Origin: an uncultured beta proteobacterium
Lineage (GTDB): Bacteria; Pseudomonadota; Gammaproteobacteria; Burkholderiales; Burkholderiaceae_C
DNA: 64,000 bases
Direction of reading: 5' to 3'
Assembly: GCA_903886275.1 (NCBI GenBank)
Contig: CAISLN010000106.1
Location: 83,124-147,123, forward strand
How positions within the stretch are numbered: position 1 is the stretch's first letter; every line of letters begins with the position of its first letter. Under the pieces are notes generated by a model, which did no database searches, was not told the DNA's origin, and saw only the letters and a program-made list of their open reading frames with translations. Below are positions 1-9,833 of the stretch, in pieces. A program made the position numbers and the translations under genes.

Positions 1-3000
1 CATGACAATTTGCTGCTGCAGCATGGCACCCACCACGCGCCGGTCTTGCGCAGACCAAAGGTCGGCGCTGGTGTGCAGCAGGCGTTCGCGCGCAATCTCC
101 AGCCCGGCGGGTGCGCCTTCTTCCGGCGTGAGCGCCTGCCACTGCAAACGGTAGCGCACGCCCGTGGAGGTGGGGCGTTTGTGCAACTCGTCGTTGATGG
201 CGCCCACCTGCTTGTCCGCCGCGCGCATCAGTTGCTGGATGACGGCCGCAATCTCGGCCTGCAAATGGTTCTCCAGCACCTCGCGCTCCCTGGCGGTGAG
301 CAACTCGCTGCGCTGGGAGATGTCGTCGCTCAAGTGCGCGGCCAGGGTGTCGGGCCGCTCGGGTCGGTTCTGGTAAATGATGTGAACCGTGAAGCCCCAA
401 TCGTTGGCCTGCGAGCTGGCCTGGTGGCCCAGGGCGCTTAAGCTGCGCTGCAGCTCGGTCAGGTCTTGTGAGACCTGGCGCTGTATGCGCTCCCAACTCG
501 ATGCGTCGTCGGCAATGTGCGCCAGTGCCTGTTCGGCCCGGCGTGCCAGTTGCAGCGCGGGTTCTATGGTCCAGGCGCTGCTGGTGTCGGGCAGGGCCAG
601 GTCGGGCAGGGCGGACGCCAGCAGGCTGCTTTGCGCAAAGCGTTGCAAGCGCTCCACGGCCTGGGTGCGACCCGCGCTGCGATCTGTCAGCAGGGCCTCA
701 GCGGCCTCGGCGCGGGTGCGGGCAACGGCGCGTGCTTCACCGGCCTGGGCCACGCTGCTGTGCCGGACCTGGGCATCGGTTTCTGCCGCCTCCACGGCCT
801 GCGCCGCAGCACCGAGTTGCTGGCGCAGCGCCTGCACCTGCACGCCCACCGACTCCAGCAAAACGGTATAGCGCGCCTGCGCCGATTCGGCGCGTTCGCT
901 GGCGCTCAGCAAGGCTTCCTCGCGCTGCTCCAAGGCCTCCTGTGCCACGGTCTCGCGCTGGCGCTGTTGCCGGTGCTGTGGCGAGGCACTGTGCCAATCG
1001 CGCGCCGCTTGTACCAGCTGCTGCTGGGCCTGGCTGAAGCGCTCCACGGCGCTGGCCACGGCTGGCAGCGCGCTTTCGGCCAAGGGCAGGTGCAGATCGG
1101 TGGCGTCCTGTTCCAGCTGGGCGCGCGCGGTTTGCAGATCGGCTTCGGCCACGCGGCAGGGGGCGTCGGACTGGTCCAGCCGCATGCGTGCCTGCAGCAC
1201 CGCTTGCCCGGCGCTGGCGGCGGCGTGCAGAGCGGCGCGCAGCGGGTCGTCGCCTGGAGCGCCGCGCCATTCCTGCTCGGCCTGGCGCCGCTCGAACGCC
1301 AAGGCCTCGAAGCGCTGCAAAAGGGCGCTCAGTTCGCCCGCCAGTGCCTGCAGACGCGCGGTGATTTCTTCCAACCGACGCTGCCTGGCCTGGGCGCGTG
1401 CCGTGCTGCCGATATAGACGGCCTCTGGCTTGCTCCAGGCGCCGGCCAGATTGCCCAGGCGAAAGCGCCCGTCGCAGGCGACCCAGGATTCGGCGGCGCT
1501 GTCATCCACGCCAGCGCAGGCCACGCTGGCCAGCAGCTGCGCTACCAGCGTGGGCGCCAGTGCGCTGTGCTCGGGTATGTCGGGCAGCAGGTAGCTCAGC
1601 AGGTTGCTGCCCTGCACCTTGGGGCGCAGCTGCCATTGGCTATCCCAGAGTGGCGCACCCGTGGCATCGGTCAGGTCCCCGTCTGGAGCAATCCAGGCAT
1701 CCAGCAGACCGCTGGCCTCCAGCGCGGCCTCCAGGCCGGCGCGCTCGGTGGGTGACAGACCGGGCTGGAAGTCAATCACCTGCCACAGGGCGGCACCGGC
1801 GCGGCCCTCGCGCACCTGTGCCGCGCGTGTGGCGGGCGCCGGTGGAACGGCATCCACACCGGCGGCCAGGCGGGACTGCTCACCGGTGAGGCGGGTGCGC
1901 TCGTCCTGCAGGTTGTTTCTTTCCTGCTCCAGTGCCGATTGGCTTCCCGCCTGTAGCAGGGTGGCCTGCTGGTAGGCCGCGGTGAGGGCGGCGTGGGCCG
2001 GGTTCGGTCCCTCCAGACCCAGGGTCCAGGTGGCGAGTTGTTCCAGCGCCGGTGCCCCATCCCATTGCAGCTGCTGCAGACCGGCGCAATGCGCTGCCCA
2101 GGCGTCTTGCAGGGCCTCGCTGGCGTCTTCTGCCTGCTGGTCGGCGGTGGCGCGCAGCTCGGCTGCTTCTTCGAGTTCGGCCTGGCGTTCGCGCTGCGCT
2201 TCCTGCCTTATGTGCAAGGCGGCCTGTCGTGCTGCGACGCTGGCATGGCGCTGCTCCAGAAGGCGGATGTCTGCGCGGCGGGCAGAGGCGGCCTCCTGCA
2301 GTGCGGCGGCTGCAGAGCCGAGCTGTGCCAGGGGCAGTTCTGCCAACTGCGCGGGCTCCAGGGTCTGCAGTGGGTTGTCCGCCAATGCCACTGCGCTGCC
2401 CGCAGCCTCGGCATCCAGGGCGCATTGGCTGCGTGCGCACTCCAGTGCGTGGCGGGCCGCGTCGAGTCGCTGCTCGGACTGGCGGCTTGCATGCTCTTCA
2501 CCCCGCAGCTGCTGGCGCGAGGTATCGCGTTGTTCGGCGCAACGGCTGGCTTCTGCTTGGCGCTCCCTGGCGTCCTGTTCGTACTGGCCCAGGCGGTTGG
2601 CATCTTGGTTGGCCGGGTCGCTTTGCAGCGTCAGCAGACGTTCGCGGGCGCCGGCCAGCAGCCGCTTGGCAGTCTCCAGTGCCGTGGTGGATTCGGCTTC
2701 TGTCGCTTGCGCCTGTTGCAAGGTCAGTTGGGTCTGGTTGCGCTCCTCGCTGGCCTTGTCATAGGCGGTCTGCGCCTGGCGCAGCTCCTTGGCCTGGCGC
2801 CTTGTGAGCGTGCCGGCGTAGCTGCGGTAGCGCTGCTCAAACTGTTTGACGGCCTGCTCCAGTTGGCGGGTTTCTTCCAGTTGCTTGCGGTCCTCTTCGA
2901 GCTGGTTGAGCGCCTCGGCCACATCGGCCAGCAGCTCAGACGGCATGGGCGGCAGGGCCTCGGTCAGCGCGTGCGACAGGCCGGCCTCATCGGGCTTTTT

Positions 3001-3681
3001 GGAGAGCTGCGGCTGGCGCAGCTGGATCAGGGTGTCCATCAGCGCGTCGTAGCGTTTGCTGCCCAGCTGAAACAGGCGCTCGTCCACGGCGCGGCGGTAG
3101 CTCTGCGCCGTATCGAACACCTGGCCGCGCCCCTCCACCGCCTCGCGCAGGCGCTCGCGGGTCAGCACCACTTTTTGCTCACTGGTGAGCCACAGGTCCT
3201 GGCCTATGCGCGGGCCGCCACCTTGGGCTGTGCCCTCCAGCAAAAAGAACCAGCTGTCCACCGCCGTCTTACCGGCCACCGCCGACAGCCCGGCACCCAG
3301 GGTGAGGTAGTGCTTGGTGCCGTTGGCATCGACCCGGCCAAACTCAATCCAGGTGTAGCCGATGCGGCGTTGGTAGCTGCCCATCAGCAGGTTCCAGGAC
3401 ATGCGTTTGCCGTTGTCGGCGTCGGGCTCTATGCGCGAGGGCCGCAGTTGCGCGTCAAACAAAAATGGCAGCGTCAGCGACAGCACCTTGGACTTGCCGG
3501 TGCCGTTGTTGCCGCGCAGCAGCAGGTGGCCGTCGCGGAACCAGAACTCCTCGCTGTCGTAGTGGAACAGCTCCACCAGACCCAGGCGCAGGGGTTGCCA
3601 GCGTTCGCGCAGGGGAACCGGAAGTGCAGGGCGATCGATGGGCGCTGCTTGTGGAGGGGCATCAAAGAGGGAGTCGGTCAT
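1..3681 (-). CDS. jetC: Wadjet JetC-like SMC ATPase (TIGR02680 family), 3' end cut by window edge
   Basis: The frame reads from ATG at 3681 to the left edge without a stop, giving 1227 visible residues. An ATP-binding P-loop GNNGTGKS lies at about residues 57-64. Long Glu/Gln/Arg/Ala-rich coiled coils occupy roughly 250-600 and 770-1060, with a globular hinge-like segment between them, as in SMC/SbcC/MukB proteins. The C-terminal signature and Walker B region lies outside the window. In type I Wadjet systems JetC is the SMC motor that loads with JetA and JetB and extrudes plasmid DNA so that JetD can cut it. The start overlaps the jetB stop as ATGA, suggesting translational coupling. The assignment rests on the P-loop, the architecture and the two neighbouring families. 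A jetD gene is expected just beyond position 1 but is not visible. Confidence 0.88.
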   Translation of the reverse strand, partial: MTDSLFDAPPQAAPIDRPALPVPLRERWQPLRLGLVELFHYDSEEFWFRDGHLLLRGNNGTGKSKVLSLTLPFLFDAQLRPSRIEPDADNGKRMSWNLLMGSYQRRIGYTWIEFGRVDANGTKHYLTLGAGLSAVAGKTAVDSWFFLLEGTAQGGGPRIGQDLWLTSEQKVVLTRERLREAVEGRGQVFDTAQSYRRAVDERLFQLGSKRYDALMDTLIQLRQPQLSKKPDEAGLSHALTEALPPMPSELLADVAEALNQLEEDRKQLEETRQLEQAVKQFEQRYRSYAGTLTRRQAKELRQAQTAYDKASEERNQTQLTLQQAQATEAESTTALETAKRLLAGARERLLTLQSDPANQDANRLGQYEQDARERQAEASRCAEQRDTSRQQLRGEEHASRQSEQRLDAARHALECARSQCALDAEAAGSAVALADNPLQTLEPAQLAELPLAQLGSAAAALQEAASARRADIRLLEQRHASVAARQAALHIRQEAQRERQAELEEAAELRATADQQAEDASEALQDAWAAHCAGLQQLQWDGAPALEQLATWTLGLEGPNPAHAALTAAYQQATLLQAGSQSALEQERNNLQDERTRLTGEQSRLAAGVDAVPPAPATRAAQVREGRAGAALWQVIDFQPGLSPTERAGLEAALEASGLLDAWIAPDGDLTDATGAPLWDSQWQLRPKVQGSNLLSYLLPDIPEHSALAPTLVAQLLASVACAGVDDSAAESWVACDGRFRLGNLAGAWSKPEAVYIGSTARAQARQRRLEEITARLQALAGELSALLQRFEALAFERRQAEQEWRGAPGDDPLRAALHAAASAGQAVLQARMRLDQSDAPCRVAEADLQTARAQLEQDATDLHLPLAESALPAVASAVERFSQAQQQLVQAARDWHSASPQHRQQRQRETVAQEALEQREEALLSASERAESAQARYTVLLESVGVQVQALRQQLGAAAQAVEAAETDAQVRHSSVAQAGEARAVARTRAEAAEALLTDRSAGRTQAVERLQRFAQSSLLASALPDLALPDTSSAWTIEPALQLARRAEQALAHIADDASSWERIQRQVSQDLTELQRSLSALGHQASSQANDWGFTVHIIYQNRPERPDTLAAHLSDDISQRSELLTAREREVLENHLQAEIAAVIQQLMRAADKQVGAINDELHKRPTSTGVRYRLQWQALTPEEGAPAGLEIARERLLHTSADLWSAQDRRVVGAMLQQQIVM

Positions 3682-4955
3682 AGGTCAAACAGCGATTTTT
3701 TGTTTGGGGCTTTGCGCGTTGCGGGTAGCTCGATCTCGGCGCTGCCGATGGCAAAGCGCGTGATGGCGGCCAGTGGGCGCACCTCACCATCGGCGCGGGC
3801 AATGAGTTGCAAGCGGTGCAGCTTGTCCAGCGCGATCTCGGCCAGCTCCACTTCGGCGCCCGGCTCGCGGGCCGACTTGCGCCAGTAGCGACCATATTGG
3901 TCCACCGCAGCACGCAAAAAGGCCGCTACTGCGGCGTCGGTGAGTACGGGTTGCGCATCGCGCAGGGTCTTGGCCAAATGCTCGGCCACCAGCAGCGTGG
4001 CGTGGGCTTCGGTGCCTTCGGCGGGCATGGAAACATCGGTGAGCTGGCCGGTCTCGTCGGTCAGGGCCAGGCCTTCGGCGCGTTGCTCGGGCGTAAGTCC
4101 CGTGGCCTCGCAGATCCGGCTGGCCAGTGGGCCGCGCTGGTTGAGAAAGTAGGCCAGGGTTTGGGCGTCCAGGGTGGCGCCATACACCACCGGGTCATCG
4201 AGCAGGCGGCGTGTCAGTTGGTGGCGCATGGCGTCGCGTCGGCCCTGCTCGCCATCGGCCTCCTGCTCGGCCACCAGTGACTGCAGCCGCTCTTCGAAGG
4301 TGACGGGTGCCTGCTCTGCGGGCCAGGTGGAGGGGCCGCGCACCGCTGCCAGCATGCCCGCCAGCATGCGCCGCTGCACATCGTAGAGCGCGTCGGACTG
4401 GGCGCCGCCGTTGTCGTGAATGAAATGCTCTTCATCGCCGGCCACGCGCTGCAACACACCGTACTCCAGCAGCGTGCGGCAGACACACACCAGCTCGCGC
4501 CGCTCGGTGGCACCGCGCAGCGTGAAGGCAAAGCCACGCGAGGCCAATGCCGGGTCGGCGGCGAGTTGCATCAGGCGCTCGCCCAGCAGTTGCAGCGTGA
4601 TTTGCGCATCGGCGCGTTCCAGCACGGCGCAGGCCAGACACAGCAGCACATAGCGGCGCCTGTCATAGCCCAGCAGGCCGCGCGTGGCATCTGCCAGATC
4701 GGCCGGGCGTTTGAACAGGCGCGCGCCATCGCGCTCCACATGCAGGGGCCAAGCGGCCTCGCGCGCAAACCATTCGCGCAGGCGCTCGGCCTGGCGGCGC
4801 ACGCTCGGGAAATCTTCATGCGCCGCGCTCATCAAGGGGCGCATCAGCAGGGCGCGCAAGGCCCGGCTGAACTCGTCCTGCGCCCGGGCTTTTTGCAGCT
4901 CGCCCAGGCGCTGGCTGTCCGGGCGGGGCGCTGTGCGGCCCTTGGCGGTGCTCAT
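3678..4955 (-). CDS. jetB: Wadjet JetB-like protein (TIGR02678 / DUF2398)
   Basis: A protein of 425 residues recognised as the TIGR02678/DUF2398 family, the kleisin-associated (KITE-like) JetB component of type I Wadjet. It begins with a short Lys/Arg-rich stretch and is mostly helical with winged-helix-like segments. I chose ATG 4955 over the upstream in-frame ATG 4988 because it forms an ATGA overlap with the jetA stop and has AGGAG about 6 nt upstream. The upstream start would give 11 extra residues and a 37-bp overlap. The same ATGA arrangement joins jetB to jetC, so jetA-jetB-jetC appear translationally coupled. JetB is known to bridge JetA to the SMC heads. Function here is inferred from family and gene order. 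Confidence 0.87.
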   Translation of the reverse strand: MSTAKGRTAPRPDSQRLGELQKARAQDEFSRALRALLMRPLMSAAHEDFPSVRRQAERLREWFAREAAWPLHVERDGARLFKRPADLADATRGLLGYDRRRYVLLCLACAVLERADAQITLQLLGERLMQLAADPALASRGFAFTLRGATERRELVCVCRTLLEYGVLQRVAGDEEHFIHDNGGAQSDALYDVQRRMLAGMLAAVRGPSTWPAEQAPVTFEERLQSLVAEQEADGEQGRRDAMRHQLTRRLLDDPVVYGATLDAQTLAYFLNQRGPLASRICEATGLTPEQRAEGLALTDETGQLTDVSMPAEGTEAHATLLVAEHLAKTLRDAQPVLTDAAVAAFLRAAVDQYGRYWRKSAREPGAEVELAEIALDKLHRLQLIARADGEVRPLAAITRFAIGSAEIELPATRKAPNKKSLFDL

Positions 4956-6487
4956 GGCCGCTCCTGCGTCAGCGCTATCGTCAGCCAATGGTCGCGGCCC
5001 GAAAAGGTGCCGCTCGGCGTGTGGATGTGGGCCAGCGTTGAGGCGCCCAGCGGCTCCATGCGGATGCTCAGCAGACCGTCGCCGGTCTGGCGCTCCACCG
5101 CCTGGTTCGGGTCGGCCTGTTCTGCCAGCGCCTCACCGAGCAGGCTCAGCAGCAGGCCAAAGGCGTGCGTGTCGAGCTCGCCTAGCTCCGATAGCCGCAG
5201 GGGTTTGCCGGTGGCCAGGCGCAGGCGGGCGGCCTCCACCTGGCGCGATTCCTCGCTCAGTGTTTGCGCCATCAGGGCGCGCTCGGCACTGCGGTCGCGC
5301 ACCCTGGCCAAGGGTCCGCGCGGTGCGGCCTCGCCATATTCGCGCAGACGCGGGTTGATCTGCAGCGGTGGCGCATCGGCCCAGGGGGTGCTGGCAGGGA
5401 TGTCTTCGTCGGCCTGCACGTTGAGCGACAAATGCCTTGCCGGTTGCAGCGCAAAGGCTGCGCGCGCCAGGCGGTGGCCTTGGGCTTCGCTGTCGCAGGC
5501 GGCAAACCAGGCAGCCAGCGTGCGCAAATCGGCCGAGCGGTCACTGCGCCCGCTGCGCCGCTCGTTCAAGGTGGCAATGGCGCCCAGCAGTTGCGGAATG
5601 GCAGCTCTTGCCCGCCCGCGCAGCAGCTCGGCCTGGGGTGGCTCGGTACCGGTGGACAGAAACCAGCCGCGCAAGCCCCGCCAGCGTTCGCGCCAAGCCT
5701 GCCAGCGGCGCAGGCGCTCATCGGTCTGGTCCTGTGCATCGCCCGGCGCCGCGTCGCGTGCCTCGCGCTCGGCAATTTGCAAGAAGACGCTGTCCATGCG
5801 CGGTGCCAACTGCGCAATGAGCTGGGCGATGGTGTCGGAGCGGCGCACCAAATCGCCCAAAAAACGGTCCAGGTAATCGATCAGGCGGCGCTTGTAGGCA
5901 ATGATGGTGTGGGCCTGCGCTTGTTGCAGTTCCAGGCTGCGCGCCACGCCGGCCATAAAGGCCTGTGCGTTCTCAGCCAGGTCGGTGAACACGCCCACCA
6001 GGTCGCGCAAAATTTGGTGTGCCTTGGCCACATCCAGCGCATCGTCTGCAGTCTCAGCGCCAGGGTTGAGCAATTGGCTCAGCGCCTGCAATCGGCTGGC
6101 AATGTCTTCGAGCGCCACGGTTTGCAACTCGGCGCGGCGCTGCAGGGTTTGAAAAAACACCAGCAAAGCGGCCTCAACGGCCTCGCCTTCATGCGACAGA
6201 CGGTACAAAAAGCGTGCGCGGTAAAAGTCGCTCAGGGAGGAAACGCGCGCCGTGTCGGGCTGCGACTCCAGATTGCCCCATTCGGCCAGCTGGGTCAGCG
6301 CCGCGTTCACCTCTTCCATCCGCGGCATTGCATCGGGCCAGACCGCTTCGGCCAGCACTTCATCCGGGCGCAGTTGCAGCCGGTACTGCCGTTTGGCGGC
6401 GGCAAACACATTCATGATGCAGCGGTAGAAGGCGGATTTTTCGGCACTCAGATGCCGGAAGAGCTCGGCTGCGGTGGGGTCGTTCAA
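4952..6487 (-). CDS. jetA: Wadjet JetA-like kleisin (TIGR02677 / DUF2397)
   Basis: A protein of 511 residues of the TIGR02677/DUF2397 family, the kleisin-type JetA subunit of type I Wadjet, which links the two heads of the JetC SMC dimer. The N-terminus has the family-like LFRHLSAEKSAFYR segment about 9 residues in, followed by a long helical body. The only start that keeps this segment is TTG at 6487; the next ATG would remove 24 residues of it. No strong Shine-Dalgarno precedes the TTG. The upstream cytochrome c gene ends only 10 bp before, on the same strand, so read-through from that promoter is likely. Base composition matches the flanking host genes, giving no sign of very recent acquisition. 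Confidence 0.87.
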   Translation of the reverse strand: MNDPTAAELFRHLSAEKSAFYRCIMNVFAAAKRQYRLQLRPDEVLAEAVWPDAMPRMEEVNAALTQLAEWGNLESQPDTARVSSLSDFYRARFLYRLSHEGEAVEAALLVFFQTLQRRAELQTVALEDIASRLQALSQLLNPGAETADDALDVAKAHQILRDLVGVFTDLAENAQAFMAGVARSLELQQAQAHTIIAYKRRLIDYLDRFLGDLVRRSDTIAQLIAQLAPRMDSVFLQIAEREARDAAPGDAQDQTDERLRRWQAWRERWRGLRGWFLSTGTEPPQAELLRGRARAAIPQLLGAIATLNERRSGRSDRSADLRTLAAWFAACDSEAQGHRLARAAFALQPARHLSLNVQADEDIPASTPWADAPPLQINPRLREYGEAAPRGPLARVRDRSAERALMAQTLSEESRQVEAARLRLATGKPLRLSELGELDTHAFGLLLSLLGEALAEQADPNQAVERQTGDGLLSIRMEPLGASTLAHIHTPSGTFSGRDHWLTIALTQERP

Positions 6488-6497
6488 GGGTCTGTGC

Positions 6498-6809
6498 CTA
6501 TTGAGCCATTACCCAGGCTACCAGCTTTCTGGCTTCGACCTCGGTGACCTGTGGGTTGGAGGGCATCGGCACAGGGCCCCAGACGCCACCGCCGCCCTGC
6601 ATCACCTTGGTTGCCAGGCGCGCTGGGGCTGCCTTGTCGCCACGGTATTTAGCGGCCACGTCCTTGTAGGCGGGACCCACCACCTTCTTGTCGATGTTGT
6701 GGCAGCTCATGCAGTTCTTGCTGGTCGCCAAGGCCAGATCTGCCCATGCTGGCAGCGCGCTCAGCAGGCAGGCAGCGACCAGCAGCAGTGGGGATTGACA
6801 GCGTTTCAT
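6498..6809 (-). CDS. periplasmic class I cytochrome c (c551/c552 type)
   Basis: A 103-residue protein with a signal peptide (hydrophobic residues 7-20, probable cleavage after Ala23) and one haem-attachment motif CMSCH at residues 33-37. Met82, in a VPMPSN context, is the likely sixth haem ligand. Size and layout fit the small monohaem c551/c552/c5-like electron carriers of the periplasm, and a redox partner such as the cbb3 oxidase encoded further along is possible. GGAGAA lies about 6 nt before the ATG. A TACAAT -10-like hexamer is on the minus strand at 6844-6849. The wadjet-like operon follows 10 bp downstream. Confidence 0.9.
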   Translation of the reverse strand: MKRCQSPLLLVAACLLSALPAWADLALATSKNCMSCHNIDKKVVGPAYKDVAAKYRGDKAAPARLATKVMQGGGGVWGPVPMPSNPQVTEVEARKLVAWVMAQ

Positions 6810-6899
6810 GAAGTTCTCCGCAATACATTACAGTGGGCCCACGATTGTAGGGATGGCATGGCACTTGATTTTGTGTCGGGTTTTATTTCAGGAGGCTGC

Positions 6900-7145
6900 A
6901 TGTATTTCTTAGGCTTGGGTCTGGTGCTGATGGCCCTGAAATTTCTGGAGATCGGACCTGTGGCCAACCTCTCCTGGGTCTGGGTGCTGACGCCCTTTGG
7001 TCTGGCGGTGGCTTGGTGGGCCTGGGCGGATGCCTCTGGTTTCACCAAGAAGCGCGCCATGGAACGTGAGAACGCGCGCAAGAATGCGCGCATCGACCGG
7101 AACCGGGACAACCTAGGAACCCTGGGGAAATCCAGGAAGCGCTAA
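6900..7145 (+). CDS. small Trp-rich membrane protein (TIGR04438-like)
   Basis: An 81-residue protein starting at ATG 6900, with a strong AGGAGG Shine-Dalgarno at 6890-6895. Residues 1-45 form two hydrophobic segments rich in tryptophan (WVW, WWAW). The C-terminal 35 residues are strongly basic (KKR, RKNAR, SRKR) and probably cytoplasmic. This matches the small Trp-rich proteins (TIGR04438) widespread in Burkholderiales, whose function is unknown. It is divergent from the cytochrome c gene, and its 3' end converges on ilvD. Confidence 0.8.
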   Translation: MYFLGLGLVLMALKFLEIGPVANLSWVWVLTPFGLAVAWWAWADASGFTKKRAMERENARKNARIDRNRDNLGTLGKSRKR

Positions 7146-7146
7146 A

Positions 7147-7166
7147 GGCCACCTCGATCGGTGGCC
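7147..7166. terminator. hairpin between convergent genes
   Basis: A perfect 7-bp stem (7147-7153 with 7160-7166) with a 6-nt loop lies in the 30-bp gap between the Trp-rich protein gene and the end of ilvD. Only a short T-run (TTT) follows on the minus strand, so it is a plausible but weak bidirectional terminator. Confidence 0.5.
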
Positions 7167-7175
7167 GCGGTTGGC

Positions 7176-8870
7176 CTAAAAGTTGTCGAGCACGGCGCCC
7201 TTGCTGGCAGTCGATGCATTGAAGGCAAACTTGGCCTGCACACCGCGGGTGTAGCGTGGTGCCGGTGCGCTCCAGGCGGCGCGGCGTTTGGCGATCTCAG
7301 CGTCCACCACATGGAGTTCCAAAATCAGCTGGCGCGCGTCTATGGTGATGGAGTCGCCTTCTTGCACAAGGGCAATCAGCCCGCCCACTGCCGCCTCGGG
7401 CGCCACATGGCCCACCACCATGCCCCAGGTGCCCCCGGAGAAGCGGCCATCGGTAATCAGGCCCACGCTTTCGCCCAGTCCCGCACCAATCAGCGCGCCG
7501 GTGGGGGCCAGCATTTCGGGCATGCCGGGGCCACCCTTGGGGCCGAGATAGCGCAAGACCATCACGTCTCCTGGCTTGATCTTGCCGGCCAGAATCGCTT
7601 GCAGTGCCGACTGCTCGTCCTCAAACACGCGGGCCGGGCCGGTCATCACCGGGTTCTTCAGGCCGGTGATCTTGGCCACTGCGCCTTCTGGTGACAGGTT
7701 GCCCTTCAAAATAGCCAAGTGGCCCTGGGCGTACATCGGCTTGTCAATGGGGCGTATCACATCCTGGTCGGCGCGCGGCACATCGGGCACGTCTTTAAGC
7801 ACCTCGGCAATGGTCTGGCCGGTGATGGTGATGCAGTCGCCGTGCAGCAGTCCGGCGCTCAGCAGCGTCTTCATGACCTGGGGAATGCCACCGGCCTGGT
7901 GCAGGTCTACCGCTAGGTACTTTCCGCTGGGTTTGAGGTCGCACAGCACCGGGGTCTTGATGCGCACGCGCTCGAAGTCGTCAATCGACCATTCCACCTC
8001 TGCGGCGTGCGCAATGGCCAGAAAGTGCAGCACGGCATTGGTCGAGCCCCCTGTGGCCATGATGACGGCCACGGCGTTTTCAATCGATTTGCGGGTGACG
8101 ATGTCGCGCGGCTTGATATCTTTTTTGATGGCCTCGATCAGCACCTTGGCCGACTCCTTGGCCGAGTTCATCTTCTCGTCGTGCGGATTGGCCATGGTGG
8201 AGGAATAGGGCAGGGAGATGCCCAAGGCCTCAAAGGCCGAACTCATGGTGTTGGCCGTGTACATGCCGCCGCAGGAACCGGTGCCGGGAATGGCGCGCAG
8301 CTCGATCTGGTGCAGGTCCTCGTCGCTCAGGCGCCCGGCCGCGTTCTCGCCCACGGCCTCAAAGACGCTGACGATGTTGAGGTCGCGGCCCTGGTATTTG
8401 CCCGGCAGGATGGTGCCGCCATAGACATAGATGGCCGGCACATTGGCGCGCAGCATGCCCATCAGGCCGCCGGGCATGTTCTTGTCGCAGCCGCCCACCA
8501 CCAGCACGCCGTCCATCCACTGGCCCTGCACGCAGGTCTCTATGCAGTCACTGATGACTTCGCGGCTGACCAGTGAGTACTTCATGCCCTCGGTGCCCAT
8601 GGCCATGCCATCGGAAATGGTGGGGGTGCCAAACACCTGCGCATTGCCACCGGCCTCTTCAATGCCGGCGATGGCCGCGTCCGCCAACCTTTGCAGGCCG
8701 CTGTTGCAGGGGGTGATGGTGCTGTGGCCGTTGGCCACACCGACCATGGGTTTCTTGAAGTCGCTTTCCTCGTAGCCCATGGCGTAGTACATGGAGCGGT
8801 TGGGCGCGCGCGACTTGCCCTCGGTGATGTTCTTGCTGCGGGGGTTGAGTGTGACCGGTTTGGTGTCCAT
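7176..8870 (-). CDS. ilvD: dihydroxy-acid dehydratase
   Basis: A 564-residue IlvD, which dehydrates 2,3-dihydroxy-isovalerate and 2,3-dihydroxy-3-methylvalerate to the keto acids of valine and isoleucine synthesis. Iron-sulfur ligand cysteines are visible in TPCNSG (Cys55), GGCDKN (Cys128) and GTGSCGGM (Cys200), and the protein ends in LDNF. Start is ATG 8870 ([18 protein letters not shown]), which fits the usual length of the short IlvD form. The open frame extends about 200 bp further upstream, but that part is not family-like. No strong Shine-Dalgarno is seen. Monocistronic, divergent from lgt. Confidence 0.97.
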   Translation of the reverse strand: MDTKPVTLNPRSKNITEGKSRAPNRSMYYAMGYEESDFKKPMVGVANGHSTITPCNSGLQRLADAAIAGIEEAGGNAQVFGTPTISDGMAMGTEGMKYSLVSREVISDCIETCVQGQWMDGVLVVGGCDKNMPGGLMGMLRANVPAIYVYGGTILPGKYQGRDLNIVSVFEAVGENAAGRLSDEDLHQIELRAIPGTGSCGGMYTANTMSSAFEALGISLPYSSTMANPHDEKMNSAKESAKVLIEAIKKDIKPRDIVTRKSIENAVAVIMATGGSTNAVLHFLAIAHAAEVEWSIDDFERVRIKTPVLCDLKPSGKYLAVDLHQAGGIPQVMKTLLSAGLLHGDCITITGQTIAEVLKDVPDVPRADQDVIRPIDKPMYAQGHLAILKGNLSPEGAVAKITGLKNPVMTGPARVFEDEQSALQAILAGKIKPGDVMVLRYLGPKGGPGMPEMLAPTGALIGAGLGESVGLITDGRFSGGTWGMVVGHVAPEAAVGGLIALVQEGDSITIDARQLILELHVVDAEIAKRRAAWSAPAPRYTRGVQAKFAFNASTASKGAVLDNF

Positions 8871-9011
8871 GGGGTTCTTTGAATAGGGCGTGCAATGTGG
8901 CGCTGCAGTGTCACAGAAAGCGGGGCTGCGGTTTTGCTCTTGTCTGTGAGTCCCTGTGGCGCGCACGGAATCCACGGTCCGGGCGCACGGGCTCCGTGCA
9001 CAATGCAGGCC

Positions 9012-9833
9012 ATGTTGATACATCCCCAAATCGATCCCGTCGCCCTGCAAATCGGCCCCCTGGCCGTGCACTGGTACGGAGTGACCTACTTAGTGGCCTT
9101 TGGCCTGTTCCTTTTCTTGGCCAAACTGCGCCTCAAGCACGCACCCTATGCCAGCATGACCGGCGCCTCGGCCTGGAGCTACAAGGACATCGAAGACTTT
9201 TTGTTCCTGGGCGTGATGGGCGTGGTGTTGGGCGGGCGCATTGGCTATTGCCTGTTTTACAAGCCGGGCTATTACGCCAGCCATCCGCTGGAAGTGTTTT
9301 TTGTCTGGCAGGGCGGCATGAGTTTTCATGGCGGCATGCTCGGCGTGGCCGCAGCCGGGGTCTGGTTTGCCTATTCACGTTCCAAGCCGTTCTTGCAGGT
9401 GGCCGATTTTGTGGTGCCCTGTGTGCCCACGGGCCTGGCCTGCGGGCGGGTGGGCAACTTTATCAACGGTGAGCTGTGGGGCCGCGTGGCAGACCCTTCC
9501 CTGCCCTGGGCGATGGTGTTTCGTGGCGCGGGTGACGCGCCGCGCCACCCCTCGCAGGTCTACCAGTTCCTAATGGAAGGCTTGCTGCTGTTTGTTTTGC
9601 TGTGGTGGTATGCCCGCACTGCGCCGCAGCAGGGAAGGGTGGCGGCAGCGTTTTTGTTTGGCTATGGCGTGTTCCGCTTTATCGCCGAGTTCTTTCGCGA
9701 GCCGGACGCGCACCTGGGCCTGCTGTCGCTGGGCATGAGCATGGGGCAGTGGCTGTGCATCCCCATGATTTTGTTGGGCGCCGGGCTTTGGCTTTATGCG
9801 GGGCGTTCTGCCAAGCCGGGCAATGCGTTGTGA
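9012..9833 (+). CDS. lgt: prolipoprotein diacylglyceryl transferase
   Basis: A 273-residue polytopic inner-membrane enzyme that transfers diacylglycerol from phosphatidylglycerol to the lipobox cysteine of prolipoproteins. Family marks are HGGMLG and the signature [14 protein letters not shown], with about seven hydrophobic segments. ATG 9012 gives the usual [12 protein letters not shown] start; ATG 9003, three residues earlier in the same frame, is possible. The stop overlaps the start of the next gene (TGATG), so the enoyl-CoA hydratase is probably translated by coupling. Confidence 0.96.
   Translation: MLIHPQIDPVALQIGPLAVHWYGVTYLVAFGLFLFLAKLRLKHAPYASMTGASAWSYKDIEDFLFLGVMGVVLGGRIGYCLFYKPGYYASHPLEVFFVWQGGMSFHGGMLGVAAAGVWFAYSRSKPFLQVADFVVPCVPTGLACGRVGNFINGELWGRVADPSLPWAMVFRGAGDAPRHPSQVYQFLMEGLLLFVLLWWYARTAPQQGRVAAAFLFGYGVFRFIAEFFREPDAHLGLLSLGMSMGQWLCIPMILLGAGLWLYAGRSAKPGNAL

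Noticed and set aside
517..3888. Long plus-strand open frames of several hundred codons
   Set aside because: They are antisense to jetC and rich in Gly, Gln, Leu and Ala without domain motifs. The minus strand carries a P-loop and coiled coils.
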